The notes beneath the pieces were generated by a model, which ran no database searches, was not told where the DNA came from, and was given only the letters and a program-made list of their open reading frames with translations. Shown piece after piece: positions 1 through 5,730 of a stretch of 6,608 nt of DNA. The DNA lies in the NCBI GenBank assembly GCA_002362735.1, contig DEUU01000405.1, positions 1 to 6,608 on the forward strand, in the 5' to 3' direction. Origin of the DNA: Dehalococcoidia bacterium UBA3254 (GTDB taxonomy: Bacteria; Chloroflexota; Dehalococcoidia; Dehalococcoidales; UBA3254). The position numbers and the translations under genes were made by a program. The stretch's first letter is position 1. Each line of letters begins with the position of its first letter.

Positions 1-2012
1 TATCCAGCACTACCTGCACGGCGACGGGGAATATTACAACGAAAACCCTGACCGCTACGGCAACCGGAGTGAATAAAGTCTATGATGGTTCTTCTGCCGC
101 CACAGTGAACCTGAGTGACAACCGGATCGCCGGGGATGTTTTGAATATCAGCTACAGTTCAGCGGTTTTCGCAAACAAGAACGCCGGTACCGGCAAAACC
201 ATAAACGTGAGCGGCATTTCCAAAAGCGGAATTGACGCTGCCAACTATGCATTGTCCGGTACATCTACCTCAACTACCGCCAGTATCACTCCCCGGCTCC
301 TGTCTATCAGCGCCGCCGGGGACGATAAAATTTATGATGGCACCACCGATGCTTCGGGGTCGTTAAACGACGACAGAATCAGCGGGGATGTTATAGCAAC
401 CACCAGCACCTCGGCAGCCTTTGTCGATAAAAACGTGGGTAACGGTAAGATGATAAACATCGCCGGTATCACGAAGTCGGGTACAGACTCAGGAAATTAT
501 ATGCTGGCTAATACGGAGTGTACCGCCACCGCCAATATCACCGCAAAAGATATGACCGTGACAGCCATCGGTACCGATAAGGTCTATGATGGAACCACGG
601 CAGCTATCGCAACTTTGAGCGATGACCGGATATCCGGTGATGTACTTACCGTCAGCTACGGTAGTGCGGTTTTTGCAAATGCAAACGCAGGGAACGGAAA
701 AACCGTTACAGTAAGCGGCCTGGTTATAACCGGCGCGGATGCCGTCAACTATGATCTAACGGCTGCGGAAGTGTATACCACGGCCAATATAACACGGGCG
801 ACACCGAATTTTAACAGTCTCATTTCTCCGACCATCGATGAAGGAACTGCGGCAACCGCTCTGAGCGGCAATATTAAGTCGGGTATGTTGACTCCCACCG
901 GTCAGGTCTCCATATCCATCCGATTAAGTGCGGACAATATCATAACCCAAACATCCGGGATAAATGCGGATACCGGAGCATTCAGCTCCAGCTTCGAGAC
1001 CGCTGATTTTGCAGCCGGTGCGTATACCATCCTGTACGGCTATTCCGGAGATAATAATTTTTATCCTCTTTCGGATGCTCTTAACACGGCTACCCTGACT
1101 GTGCAAACAGTTGATAGTGGAGGAGGGGGGAATACCGGGGGAGGGGGTACGGGTGGAGGAGGCGGCGGCAGCGGAGGAGGTGGCAGTGGTGGCGGTGGCG
1201 GAGCCTCATCTGTAAATAGCATTCTGACGTTAAAGGGTTTGATCTCCAACGCCGGTAACCCTGTCGTAAACGCGGCAGGAATAGTCCAGGATAACGTTCA
1301 ATTGAGGAGTAATGACGGTAGCATAACCCTGACAATGACCCAAGGAACAGAATTAAAGGACGCAAGCGGGAAAGCTCTCACTTCCATGTCGGCTACCAAA
1401 AACCAGGTCCTGAACGCTCCAGTGGACGGTGTAATAGTGCTGGCCTATGATTTTGGGCCGGATGGCGCTAAATTTAATCCTGCCCTGATACTGATTATCA
1501 CCTACGATCCGGCTGCGTTGCCGCGAGGTATCGAAGAGAGTTCACTATTTATCGCTTACTGGGACGGATTTAAATGGGCGCCTTTGACCGCAACGGCGAA
1601 TATTCCGAACCATTCACTTACAGCCGGGATCAGCCACTTTACAGTATATGCACTGATCGGCCATCTAGCGCCTGTGAATCCGACGCTGACTCCCTTACCG
1701 ACGCAAACTCCGGCGGCTTCTCCTTCACCAGCCCCTTCAACGGCATCAACGCCTGCACCTGCTCATGAAACGTCTCCAGCGGCTAATTTAACGATAACGC
1801 CGACTCCTTCTGTTTTACCTTCATCTTTGCCGGTAATTCCTGCTCTTCCGGCCGTTCAGCCTGATGTAACAAAAGGAACTGACTTGATCACAACTCCTCC
1901 TGCGGAAAAACCGAACGCGCCATTTTCCATGATGTTCCTGATTTACATCTGTGTATTTGTGATAGCCATGGTGGTGACGATAATGATTGTCTTAAGGCGC
2001 CGGGGCGGATAA
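1..2012 (+). CDS. Modular cell-surface protein with YDG repeats, Ig-like domain and C-terminal membrane anchor (5' partial)
   Basis: This is the 3' part of a large surface protein. The frame is open from base 3, so the GTG at 69 is internal and the true start lies upstream. Residues are counted here from that GTG. Three YDG/MBG-type modules have their Y-D-G motif at residues 5, 89 and 173, each followed by a D-[ND]-R-I motif, and the tail of a fourth module lies before base 75. Then come a bacterial Ig-like domain (about 243-346, with a G-x-Y-T-I...Y-x-G-D-N-N-F signature), a 28-residue linker with 23 Gly (351-378), and a beta-rich domain (about 381-531, with YDFGPDGAKF, a YDP motif, YWDG and SHFTVYALIG). 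I have seen that last domain type before the anchor in Chloroflexota and archaeal surface proteins. A Thr/Pro/Ser stalk (534-617) leads to one membrane helix (620-642) and an RRRGG tail. The likely role is adhesion or a cell-envelope structure, with the bulk outside the cell; the ligand is unknown. It ends 6 bp from a convergent gene. Confidence 0.87.
   Translation, partial: SSTTCTATGNITTKTLTATATGVNKVYDGSSAATVNLSDNRIAGDVLNISYSSAVFANKNAGTGKTINVSGISKSGIDAANYALSGTSTSTTASITPRLLSISAAGDDKIYDGTTDASGSLNDDRISGDVIATTSTSAAFVDKNVGNGKMINIAGITKSGTDSGNYMLANTECTATANITAKDMTVTAIGTDKVYDGTTAAIATLSDDRISGDVLTVSYGSAVFANANAGNGKTVTVSGLVITGADAVNYDLTAAEVYTTANITRATPNFNSLISPTIDEGTAATALSGNIKSGMLTPTGQVSISIRLSADNIITQTSGINADTGAFSSSFETADFAAGAYTILYGYSGDNNFYPLSDALNTATLTVQTVDSGGGGNTGGGGTGGGGGGSGGGGSGGGGGASSVNSILTLKGLISNAGNPVVNAAGIVQDNVQLRSNDGSITLTMTQGTELKDASGKALTSMSATKNQVLNAPVDGVIVLAYDFGPDGAKFNPALILIITYDPAALPRGIEESSLFIAYWDGFKWAPLTATANIPNHSLTAGISHFTVYALIGHLAPVNPTLTPLPTQTPAASPSPAPSTASTPAPAHETSPAANLTITPTPSVLPSSLPVIPALPAVQPDVTKGTDLITTPPAEKPNAPFSMMFLIYICVFVIAMVVTIMIVLRRRGG
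75..797 (+). repeat. Three tandem YDG/MBG-type modules, 252-bp period
   Basis: Modules start at about 75, 327 and 579. The Y-D-G and D-[ND]-R-I motifs recur at exactly 84-residue (252-base) steps, and later GK and NY positions align as well. Copies are clearly homologous in protein but diverged in DNA, so this is an old expansion and not a recent slippage array. Bases 3-74 encode the tail of a preceding module: its C-T-A-T-x-N-I-T segment matches the same segment of the second module, near residues 151-158. The array therefore continues upstream of the window. Confidence 0.85.
1119..1202 (+). repeat. Polyglycine linker tract with G-quadruplex-prone DNA
   Basis: Low-complexity coding tract for 28 residues of which 23 are Gly, broken by single Asn, Thr and Ser, giving GGGGS-like units. 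It separates the Ig-like domain from the pre-anchor domain and should be a flexible hinge. The coding strand carries G runs of 6, 5, 5 and 3 at 1125-1153 with loops of 6, 1 and 3 bases, which meets the usual G3+/N1-7 quadruplex rule. Confidence 0.8.
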
Positions 2013-2018
2013 TTCTGA

Positions 2019-2618
2019 TTATGAGGATTGACTGAAGCTATCGCGAATCGAAGGCATGATCCGCTGTAAACGCTCTGCGATTTTGTTGCTAAGTTTTAAA
2101 TATCCGGAATTCATATCGGAGCTTTCACGCCCGAGTTCCGAGCCGAGCCATACCAAGTTATTAGCGAGCAGCATATCCACATAAGCTTCGGTGAGTTCTC
2201 CCAGCAGTTCTTTTTCCAGGATGTTGAATTCAGAACGCTTCGTGTTCCAGACCGTTGTACGATAACTCACCAGTTTTTCCGTAATGGGTTTGCTGGCAAT
2301 AGCCAGGTTGACTTCTAATTCAGTTAGCGCCTCGGATTTTTTCAGAGTTGGCGTGGGCAAAGTTTTACGACCGTTGAGATATTCCTCAACTTTATCCGGA
2401 AAAAGGTTGACCGGTTTTTCCGGATTAATGACGATATTCGGAACATACCTCTCAACCACCGGTTCGGGGCGGGTACTTTGAGCCAAAGGTAAAGCATCTC
2501 TCATCGGGAGAGGGGCATTTTTCTTCTGAAATTTAACAATGATAATGCTTATCAGCAGGCCAATTATCACACCCGCCACGATAACGCCGATTATCGAAGG
2601 TGCTAACCACCAGGGCAT
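2019..2618 (-). CDS. Single-pass membrane protein of unknown function, cytoplasmic helical domain
   Basis: A 199-residue protein that I do not recognise. Residues 6-29 form one strongly hydrophobic helix, followed at once by basic residues (K29, K32, K33). This predicts the N-terminus outside and the C-terminal body in the cytoplasm. A Pro-containing segment (about 34-95) acts as a linker. The rest (about 96-192) is charged and looks helical, with a Leu/Ala-rich core around 135-160 and a Trp at 157. No catalytic motif is visible. The start at 2618 is supported by AAGGAA (2625-2630) six bases upstream. The gene lies 12 bases after the stop of the upstream 98-residue gene, so the two are almost certainly co-transcribed from the promoter near 3040. 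Its TAA stop is 6 bp from the stop of the convergent surface-protein gene, leaving no room for a hairpin terminator between them. Confidence 0.8.
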   Translation of the reverse strand: MPWWLAPSIIGVIVAGVIIGLLISIIIVKFQKKNAPLPMRDALPLAQSTRPEPVVERYVPNIVINPEKPVNLFPDKVEEYLNGRKTLPTPTLKKSEALTELEVNLAIASKPITEKLVSYRTTVWNTKRSEFNILEKELLGELTEAYVDMLLANNLVWLGSELGRESSDMNSGYLKLSNKIAERLQRIMPSIRDSFSQSS

Positions 2619-2630
2619 TTGTTGTTCCTT

Positions 2631-2927
2631 CTATAATCCAAATTTCAAAATAGATTGCCGCAAGAGCTCAGCTTTTTCCCAGATGGATTTCTTTTCTTCA
2701 TCCAAAACCTGCCGGATAGCTGCTTTATGCTCTTCCAGTATTTGACGGATCGCCTTTCTTTGCTCTTCCTGAAGTTCCTGGGCGGCTTTCTGGATTTCCT
2801 CGTCCAGTACCTTTCGCAGTTCGTCGTACATTACTCGACGAATATTTTCCCGGTATTCCCGAAGATTGTTAGCGCCGATGTCATCCGGTAATCTGGATTC
2901 CTTCTTGCGATCAACTGTAGTATCCAT
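2631..2927 (-). CDS. Small charged all-helical protein with 11-residue repeats, unknown function
   Basis: A 98-residue protein with no signal peptide or membrane segment, so probably cytoplasmic. From about residue 22 to 94 it is one long, highly charged helix without Pro or Gly. Five consecutive 11-residue units can be read at 37-47, 48-58, 59-69, 70-80 and 81-91; the third and fourth begin A-I-R-Q-[IV]-L-[ED]-E. This hendecad spacing fits an amphipathic surface-binding helix or a hendecad coiled coil better than a classic heptad. The start ATG (2925-2927) has AGGAG (2935-2939) seven bases upstream. It is the first gene of a two-gene operon with the membrane protein that follows 12 bases later, which suggests that the two proteins may interact at the inner face of the membrane. 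No family is recognised and the function is open. Confidence 0.78.
   Translation of the reverse strand: MDTTVDRKKESRLPDDIGANNLREYRENIRRVMYDELRKVLDEEIQKAAQELQEEQRKAIRQILEEHKAAIRQVLDEEKKSIWEKAELLRQSILKFGL
2655..2819 (-). repeat. Five 33-base units encoding 11-residue helical repeats
   Basis: In-frame 33-base units encode residues 37-91 of the 98-residue protein. The two central units (2688-2753) are most alike and share A-I-R-Q-x-L-x-E-x-K. Outer units keep the spacing of hydrophobic residues but little identity. The DNA copies are diverged, so this is a protein-level repeat and not a simple tandem array. Confidence 0.6.
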
Positions 2928-3001
2928 TTTCTATCTCCTGTTAAATAATCTTGAATTTCTCTAAAAGCACGTTTCAAAAACGAAAAAACCAGGAACTAGG
3001 C

Positions 3002-3020
3002 TTGACTGAAACTTTGACTG
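3002..3020 (-). repeat. Direct repeat CAGTCAA x2 at the predicted transcription start
   Basis: Two identical copies (plus-strand TTGACTG at 3002-3008 and 3014-3020), 12 bases apart, overlap the predicted transcription start and the first transcribed bases. A repressor bound here would block initiation. No regulator for it is encoded in the window. Confidence 0.4.
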
Positions 3021-3025
3021 ACTAC

Positions 3026-3054
3026 ATCATAATGATAAGGAATGTCCGTGTCAA
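3026..3054 (-). promoter_or_regulatory. Near-consensus sigma-70-type promoter for the two-gene operon
   Basis: On the minus strand a perfect -35 TTGACA (3049-3054) is followed after exactly 17 bases by a -10 TATGAT (3026-3031). Transcription should start near 3019, giving a leader of about 90 bases before the ATG at 2927. The match is good enough to predict strong basal expression unless the site is repressed. Direct repeats lie on both sides of it. Confidence 0.75.
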
Positions 3055-3060
3055 GCGGGT

Positions 3061-3078
3061 AAAATCCCTTTAAAATCC
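3061..3078 (-). repeat. Direct repeat GGATTTT x2 upstream of the -35
   Basis: Two identical 7-base copies (plus-strand AAAATCC at 3061-3067 and 3072-3078) are 11 bases apart, about one helical turn, and end six bases upstream of the -35. This placement suits a class II activator site or an UP-like element. AT-rich sequence makes chance occurrence possible. Confidence 0.35.
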
Positions 3079-3216
3079 GTTCCAGACCGAAAAAAAGGAT
3101 ATTCTTTTATTTATGAAACCCTTAAAATTTCTTATTTTTGACTGGCTTTTTAATATACTTGAACATAAGAATCTTTTTTTCATTAATTCTTGGCCACGGA
3201 TATAAGGAAAAACATA

Positions 3217-4347
3217 CTATTTATTCGGACTCTTGGGTTCTCTTTTCTCCCAGCCATAAGAAGAAACATCATTGGTAATATTCATGTGTATAGACTCTGC
3301 GAATCCACTCATCTGATTAGCTTTTCTCTCCGAGGAATTACCTGAAGCATAAACCTCCCATTCTCCGGTTTCTGGGAACTTGATGGTGGCAGAGAATACG
3401 GTAGACTGGTTAGCTTTTAAATCCCCTTTCCAACTAAGATTTCCTTGAACCAGAAGCTTGTCCGGTGGAACAGAAAATGCCCCATCAACGTCTATCCTTC
3501 TTTTAAAAAATTTGAATTGAGCTGAGAAGTCAGGAACATCATTCAAAGATCTAATTCGGCAGGTGATAACCGCTTCTTCTCCTACCTTTGGAGGCTTGGA
3601 AATATCAGCTTCTAGAATAATAGGGTTCATATCTTCGGATAATGTCAATGGTGATTGCATCCCATATTCAAAATTTCGTAAATAACTGGGTTGGTCATCA
3701 TTGCCACCATGCGTAAGTTTCACAGCATAACCATCCAGGCTGGCAAAATATAGTCCGCTCCAGATGGTCTCATATTTTTCAGAGGCAAAAAATGACTTAA
3801 TCTGCCAGACTCCTTCCAGAGGAAGACGAATTTTGCAACTTGACTGTATATTATAAACCAAATCCCCTCCCCATGAAGTAAGACCCTCAACCATTACCTT
3901 GCTCGGAGGTATCAAGATAGCCTGTTTAGCTTCGGAATAGCTTCCTTTGGTACTAGTCCAGTAAAACTCAGTCCAGACCCCGGCGTTCTCTATCCCTTCG
4001 GGAAAAAATTGTTTTTCCCTTTCAATGAAATTTATATTAATAATCAAATCAGCCGTCTCACCCGGTTTCGGTAATACTGGAATTGATAATTTGATGTATG
4101 CTGGAGGCAAAGGAAGATTTTTCTTCAGTGTATGTGGATAAACAGGTGTAGAAGTACTAATACCTGGAGTAGCTTGTGTAGAGCCAGGTGTTATGGTAGC
4201 AGATGTTGGAATGTTATCAGGTGATGTTATGTTTGGGGATTTGGTGGACGGAGCAGTACTGGTTTGAACATTAGAAATACAACCAGCGGTAATCAGAGTG
4301 CTGATTAGACCAATTAACAATATCAGAGCCTTATCGAATCTGCTCAT
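3217..4347 (-). CDS. Predicted lipoprotein with two homologous beta-rich domains
   Basis: A 376-residue exported lipoprotein of unknown function. The N-terminus is a lipoprotein signal: basic residues (R3, K6), a hydrophobic core (7-19) and the lipobox T-A-G-C with the lipidated Cys at 23. A Ser/Thr/Pro-rich linker (about 24-78) follows, then two related domains at about 84-211 and 242-357. Shared landmarks are G-E-x-A (96-99 and 256-259), P-P-x-K-x-x-V-x-G (147-155 and 294-302), S-W-x-G-D-L (158-163 and 305-310) and a G-x-W or G-E-W motif (W181 and W330). The pattern suggests Ig-like beta sandwiches with a binding or structural job at the outer face of the membrane; no catalytic motif is seen. 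ATG at 4347 is the first start after an in-frame stop (4357-4359). AAGGG at 4350-4354 is close to the ATG (2 bases), so the ribosome site is suboptimal. The gene appears more AT-rich than its neighbours. Confidence 0.85.
   Translation of the reverse strand: MSRFDKALILLIGLISTLITAGCISNVQTSTAPSTKSPNITSPDNIPTSATITPGSTQATPGISTSTPVYPHTLKKNLPLPPAYIKLSIPVLPKPGETADLIININFIEREKQFFPEGIENAGVWTEFYWTSTKGSYSEAKQAILIPPSKVMVEGLTSWGGDLVYNIQSSCKIRLPLEGVWQIKSFFASEKYETIWSGLYFASLDGYAVKLTHGGNDDQPSYLRNFEYGMQSPLTLSEDMNPIILEADISKPPKVGEEAVITCRIRSLNDVPDFSAQFKFFKRRIDVDGAFSVPPDKLLVQGNLSWKGDLKANQSTVFSATIKFPETGEWEVYASGNSSERKANQMSGFAESIHMNITNDVSSYGWEKREPKSPNK
3277..4098 (-). repeat. Internal domain duplication in the lipoprotein gene
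   Basis: The codons for residues 84-211 (3715-4098) and 242-357 (3277-3624) encode alignable domains. The offset is 160 residues at the G-E-x-A motif and 147-149 residues from the P-P-x-K motif onward, so the first copy carries a roughly 13-residue insertion (about 108-122, rich in Glu and Phe). DNA identity between the copies is low, so the duplication is ancient. Confidence 0.65.
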
Positions 4348-4383
4348 TTCCCTTCTTTAGGAAGCTAATCCTCAATCGAAAAA

Positions 4384-4412
4384 ATACTATCACAACATAT
4401 ATGAATAATCAA
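4384..4412 (-). promoter_or_regulatory. Putative promoter of the lipoprotein gene
   Basis: On the minus strand TTGATT (4407-4412) and TAGTAT (4384-4389) are separated by 17 bases. Transcription would start near 4377, giving a leader of about 30 bases. The match is moderate (4/6 and 5/6), but spacing and position are right. Confidence 0.5.
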
Positions 4413-4419
4413 CAGGATA

Positions 4420-4430
4420 ACCCTTCGGGT
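4420..4430. repeat. Short inverted repeat between divergent promoters
   Basis: ACCC-TTC-GGGT, a 4-base-pair stem with a 3-base loop, lies in the 30 bases between the -35 boxes of the two divergent promoters. No U run follows it on either strand, so it is not a terminator. It could be a small operator, or chance. Confidence 0.25.
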
Positions 4431-4442
4431 AAACCGAAAAAT

Positions 4443-4471
4443 TTGGCACTGAGCGTAATTTGTATTATGCT
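4443..4471 (+). promoter_or_regulatory. Putative promoter of the acyl-CoA dehydrogenase-etf operon
   Basis: TTGGCA (4443-4448) and TATGCT (4466-4471) are separated by 17 bases, with transcription expected near 4478 and a leader of about 37 bases. It is divergent from the lipoprotein promoter, with about 30 bases between the two -35 boxes, so regulation could be shared. Confidence 0.5.
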
Positions 4472-4501
4472 TATTGTATATTCCCCCAACAAATGAAGAC
4501 C

Positions 4502-4506
4502 GGAGG
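4502..4506 (+). promoter_or_regulatory. Ribosome binding site fixing a GTG start
   Basis: GGAGG lies eight bases before the GTG at 4515. Together with the typical ACAD N-terminus (F-x-L-S-x-E-Q) that begins right there, it settles the start as GTG and not a later codon. Confidence 0.8.
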
Positions 4507-4514
4507 TTAGTATC

Positions 4515-5666
4515 GTGGACTTTGATCTCAGCAAAGAACAACTGGATATTCAGATGGCGGTCCGGCGATTCGCCGAGTCCGAATTGAACAAGGATTACTT
4601 GCTGGAAATAGAGCGTACCCACCGTTATCCCCTGGAAGCCTGGAAAAAAGCCAGCGAGCTGGGGTTTATCTCCATTAACTATCCAGAAGAGTTTGGGGGA
4701 GGCGGCTACGGACTTATGGAGCGCGTGCTGGTAATCGAAGAGTTCTGCCGGCAGGGGGCAGGAGCGGGAAATGCCCTGGCGCTTAGCAACTTTGGCTGCC
4801 GGGTGATTGTCAACCACGGTACACCGGAGCAAAAGAAAAAGTATCTTGAACCAATCTGCCAGGGAAAGGCGATATCTTTCATTGCTTTGACCGAACCGGA
4901 CCGGGGAAGCGATCTGGTTTCTTCACAACTTACTACCAACGCGGTCAAAGAGGGTGGAAATTATATTATCAACGGGGCCAAAACTTTTATCACCAACGGA
5001 ACCAACGCGGATTTCGGGGTGGTGCTTTGCCAGACCGATTTTCAGGTAAAACCGCCTTACCGTGGCCACAGTTTTATTCTTTTAGAGAAGGGTACGCCCG
5101 GGTTTGAGGCCAGCGACCTGGAAAAGATGGGTATGCATTCTTCTCCTACCTGCCAGTTGTCATTCAACAATGTGACAGTGAGCCAGGCCAATCTGGTCGG
5201 CCAGGAGAGCCAGGGGTTTTATTATGCCGTTGAGTTTCTTAATGAAGCCCGGGTGGAAACGGCGACCATGGGGCTCGGAATAGCTCAGGGAGCGCTGGAC
5301 CGGGCTTTGACTTATGCCAAAAACAGGGAAGCCTACGGCCGCAAAATTAGTGAATTTCAAGCCGTATCACACCGGCTGGCGGAGATGGCTACCAAGGTCG
5401 AAGCAGTCCGTCTTATGATATACAAAGCTGCCTGGGGAGTCGACCACGGAAAAGCCGACCCCAAGCTGTGCTCTATGGCCAAGTGGTATTCCGCTCGGAT
5501 GGCGTGCGAAGTAGCGGACGAGGCGATAAATGTGCTGGGCGGACACGGCTATATGCTGGAAAACGATATTGAGCGTTTTTACCGGGATGCCAAGAGCACG
5601 GAACTGGTCGAAGGGACAAGGGATATTCATAAGAACAATATCGCCCGGTTTATTTTGGGGAAATAG
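4515..5666 (+). CDS. Acyl-CoA dehydrogenase (FAD-dependent)
   Basis: A 383-residue, full-length member of the acyl-CoA dehydrogenase family. It oxidises an acyl-CoA to the 2,3-enoyl-CoA in the cytoplasm with FAD and passes electrons to EtfAB. The all-helical N-domain (1-120) starts with the usual L-S-x-E-Q. The middle beta domain holds A-L-T-E-P-D-R-G-S-D (124-133) and the FAD-contacting I-T-N-G-T-N-A-D (159-166). The C-domain holds Y-G-R-K-I-S-E-F-Q (274-282), L-G-G-H-G-Y (341-346) and V-E-G-T-R-D-I (365-371). E366 in V-E-G-T is at the position of the catalytic base in medium-chain-type enzymes. R130 replaces the small residue usual in the first family signature, and N339 stands where Gln is common before the second; glutaryl-CoA dehydrogenases vary at the same places. 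The substrate therefore cannot be named. It is the first gene of an operon with etfB and etfA; the GTG start has a strong ribosome site. Confidence 0.93.
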   Translation: MDFDLSKEQLDIQMAVRRFAESELNKDYLLEIERTHRYPLEAWKKASELGFISINYPEEFGGGGYGLMERVLVIEEFCRQGAGAGNALALSNFGCRVIVNHGTPEQKKKYLEPICQGKAISFIALTEPDRGSDLVSSQLTTNAVKEGGNYIINGAKTFITNGTNADFGVVLCQTDFQVKPPYRGHSFILLEKGTPGFEASDLEKMGMHSSPTCQLSFNNVTVSQANLVGQESQGFYYAVEFLNEARVETATMGLGIAQGALDRALTYAKNREAYGRKISEFQAVSHRLAEMATKVEAVRLMIYKAAWGVDHGKADPKLCSMAKWYSARMACEVADEAINVLGGHGYMLENDIERFYRDAKSTELVEGTRDIHKNNIARFILGK

Positions 5667-5730
5667 AGTAGTTGAGTAGTGATTGATAAGTTATAAGTTT
5701 AAAGTTTTGGGAGAGATAGGGCGGTTTGGA

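Larger units (their letters stand above)
2928..3216. other. 289-base intergenic region, AT-rich
   Basis: This gap separates the two-gene operon from the end of the lipoprotein gene, both on the minus strand. It holds the operon promoter, its two direct-repeat pairs and a leader with the ribosome site. The part nearest the lipoprotein stop (about 3080-3216) is very AT-rich. It contains only a weak A/T inverted repeat (AAGAAT at 3167-3172, ATTCTT at 3186-3191, 13-base loop) without a following U run on the minus strand. I see no convincing intrinsic terminator and no small gene. Confidence 0.6.

Noticed and set aside
69..71. GTG as the start of the surface-protein gene
   Set aside because: The frame stays open to the window edge, bases 3-74 encode the tail of another repeat module, and no ribosome site precedes the GTG.
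1061..1249. Minus-strand open frame with a polyproline stretch
   Set aside because: It is the antisense reading of the polyglycine linker; no ribosome site and no independent support.
2970..2982. CGTTT-CAA-AAACG hairpin in the operon leader
   Set aside because: Only five pairs, mostly A/T, with no run of U after it on the transcribed strand; not a terminator or a known riboswitch element.
3138..3159. Plus-strand promoter-like boxes (TTGACT with TATACT)
   Set aside because: Spacing is only 10 bases and no plus-strand gene follows for more than 1 kb.
3167..3191. A/T inverted repeat as terminator of the lipoprotein gene
   Set aside because: Six A/T-rich pairs with a 13-base loop and no U run on the relevant strand; too weak for an intrinsic terminator.
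4365..4832. 155-codon minus-strand open frame across the dehydrogenase start
   Set aside because: It lies antisense to a well-supported dehydrogenase gene and spans its promoter; its residues show no protein-like pattern.
5367..5630. Minus-strand open frame inside the dehydrogenase gene
   Set aside because: Antisense shadow of conserved dehydrogenase codons.
5672..5697. Internal promoter before etfB (TTGAGT with TATAAG)
   Set aside because: The spacer is 14 bases, too short for a standard sigma-70 promoter.
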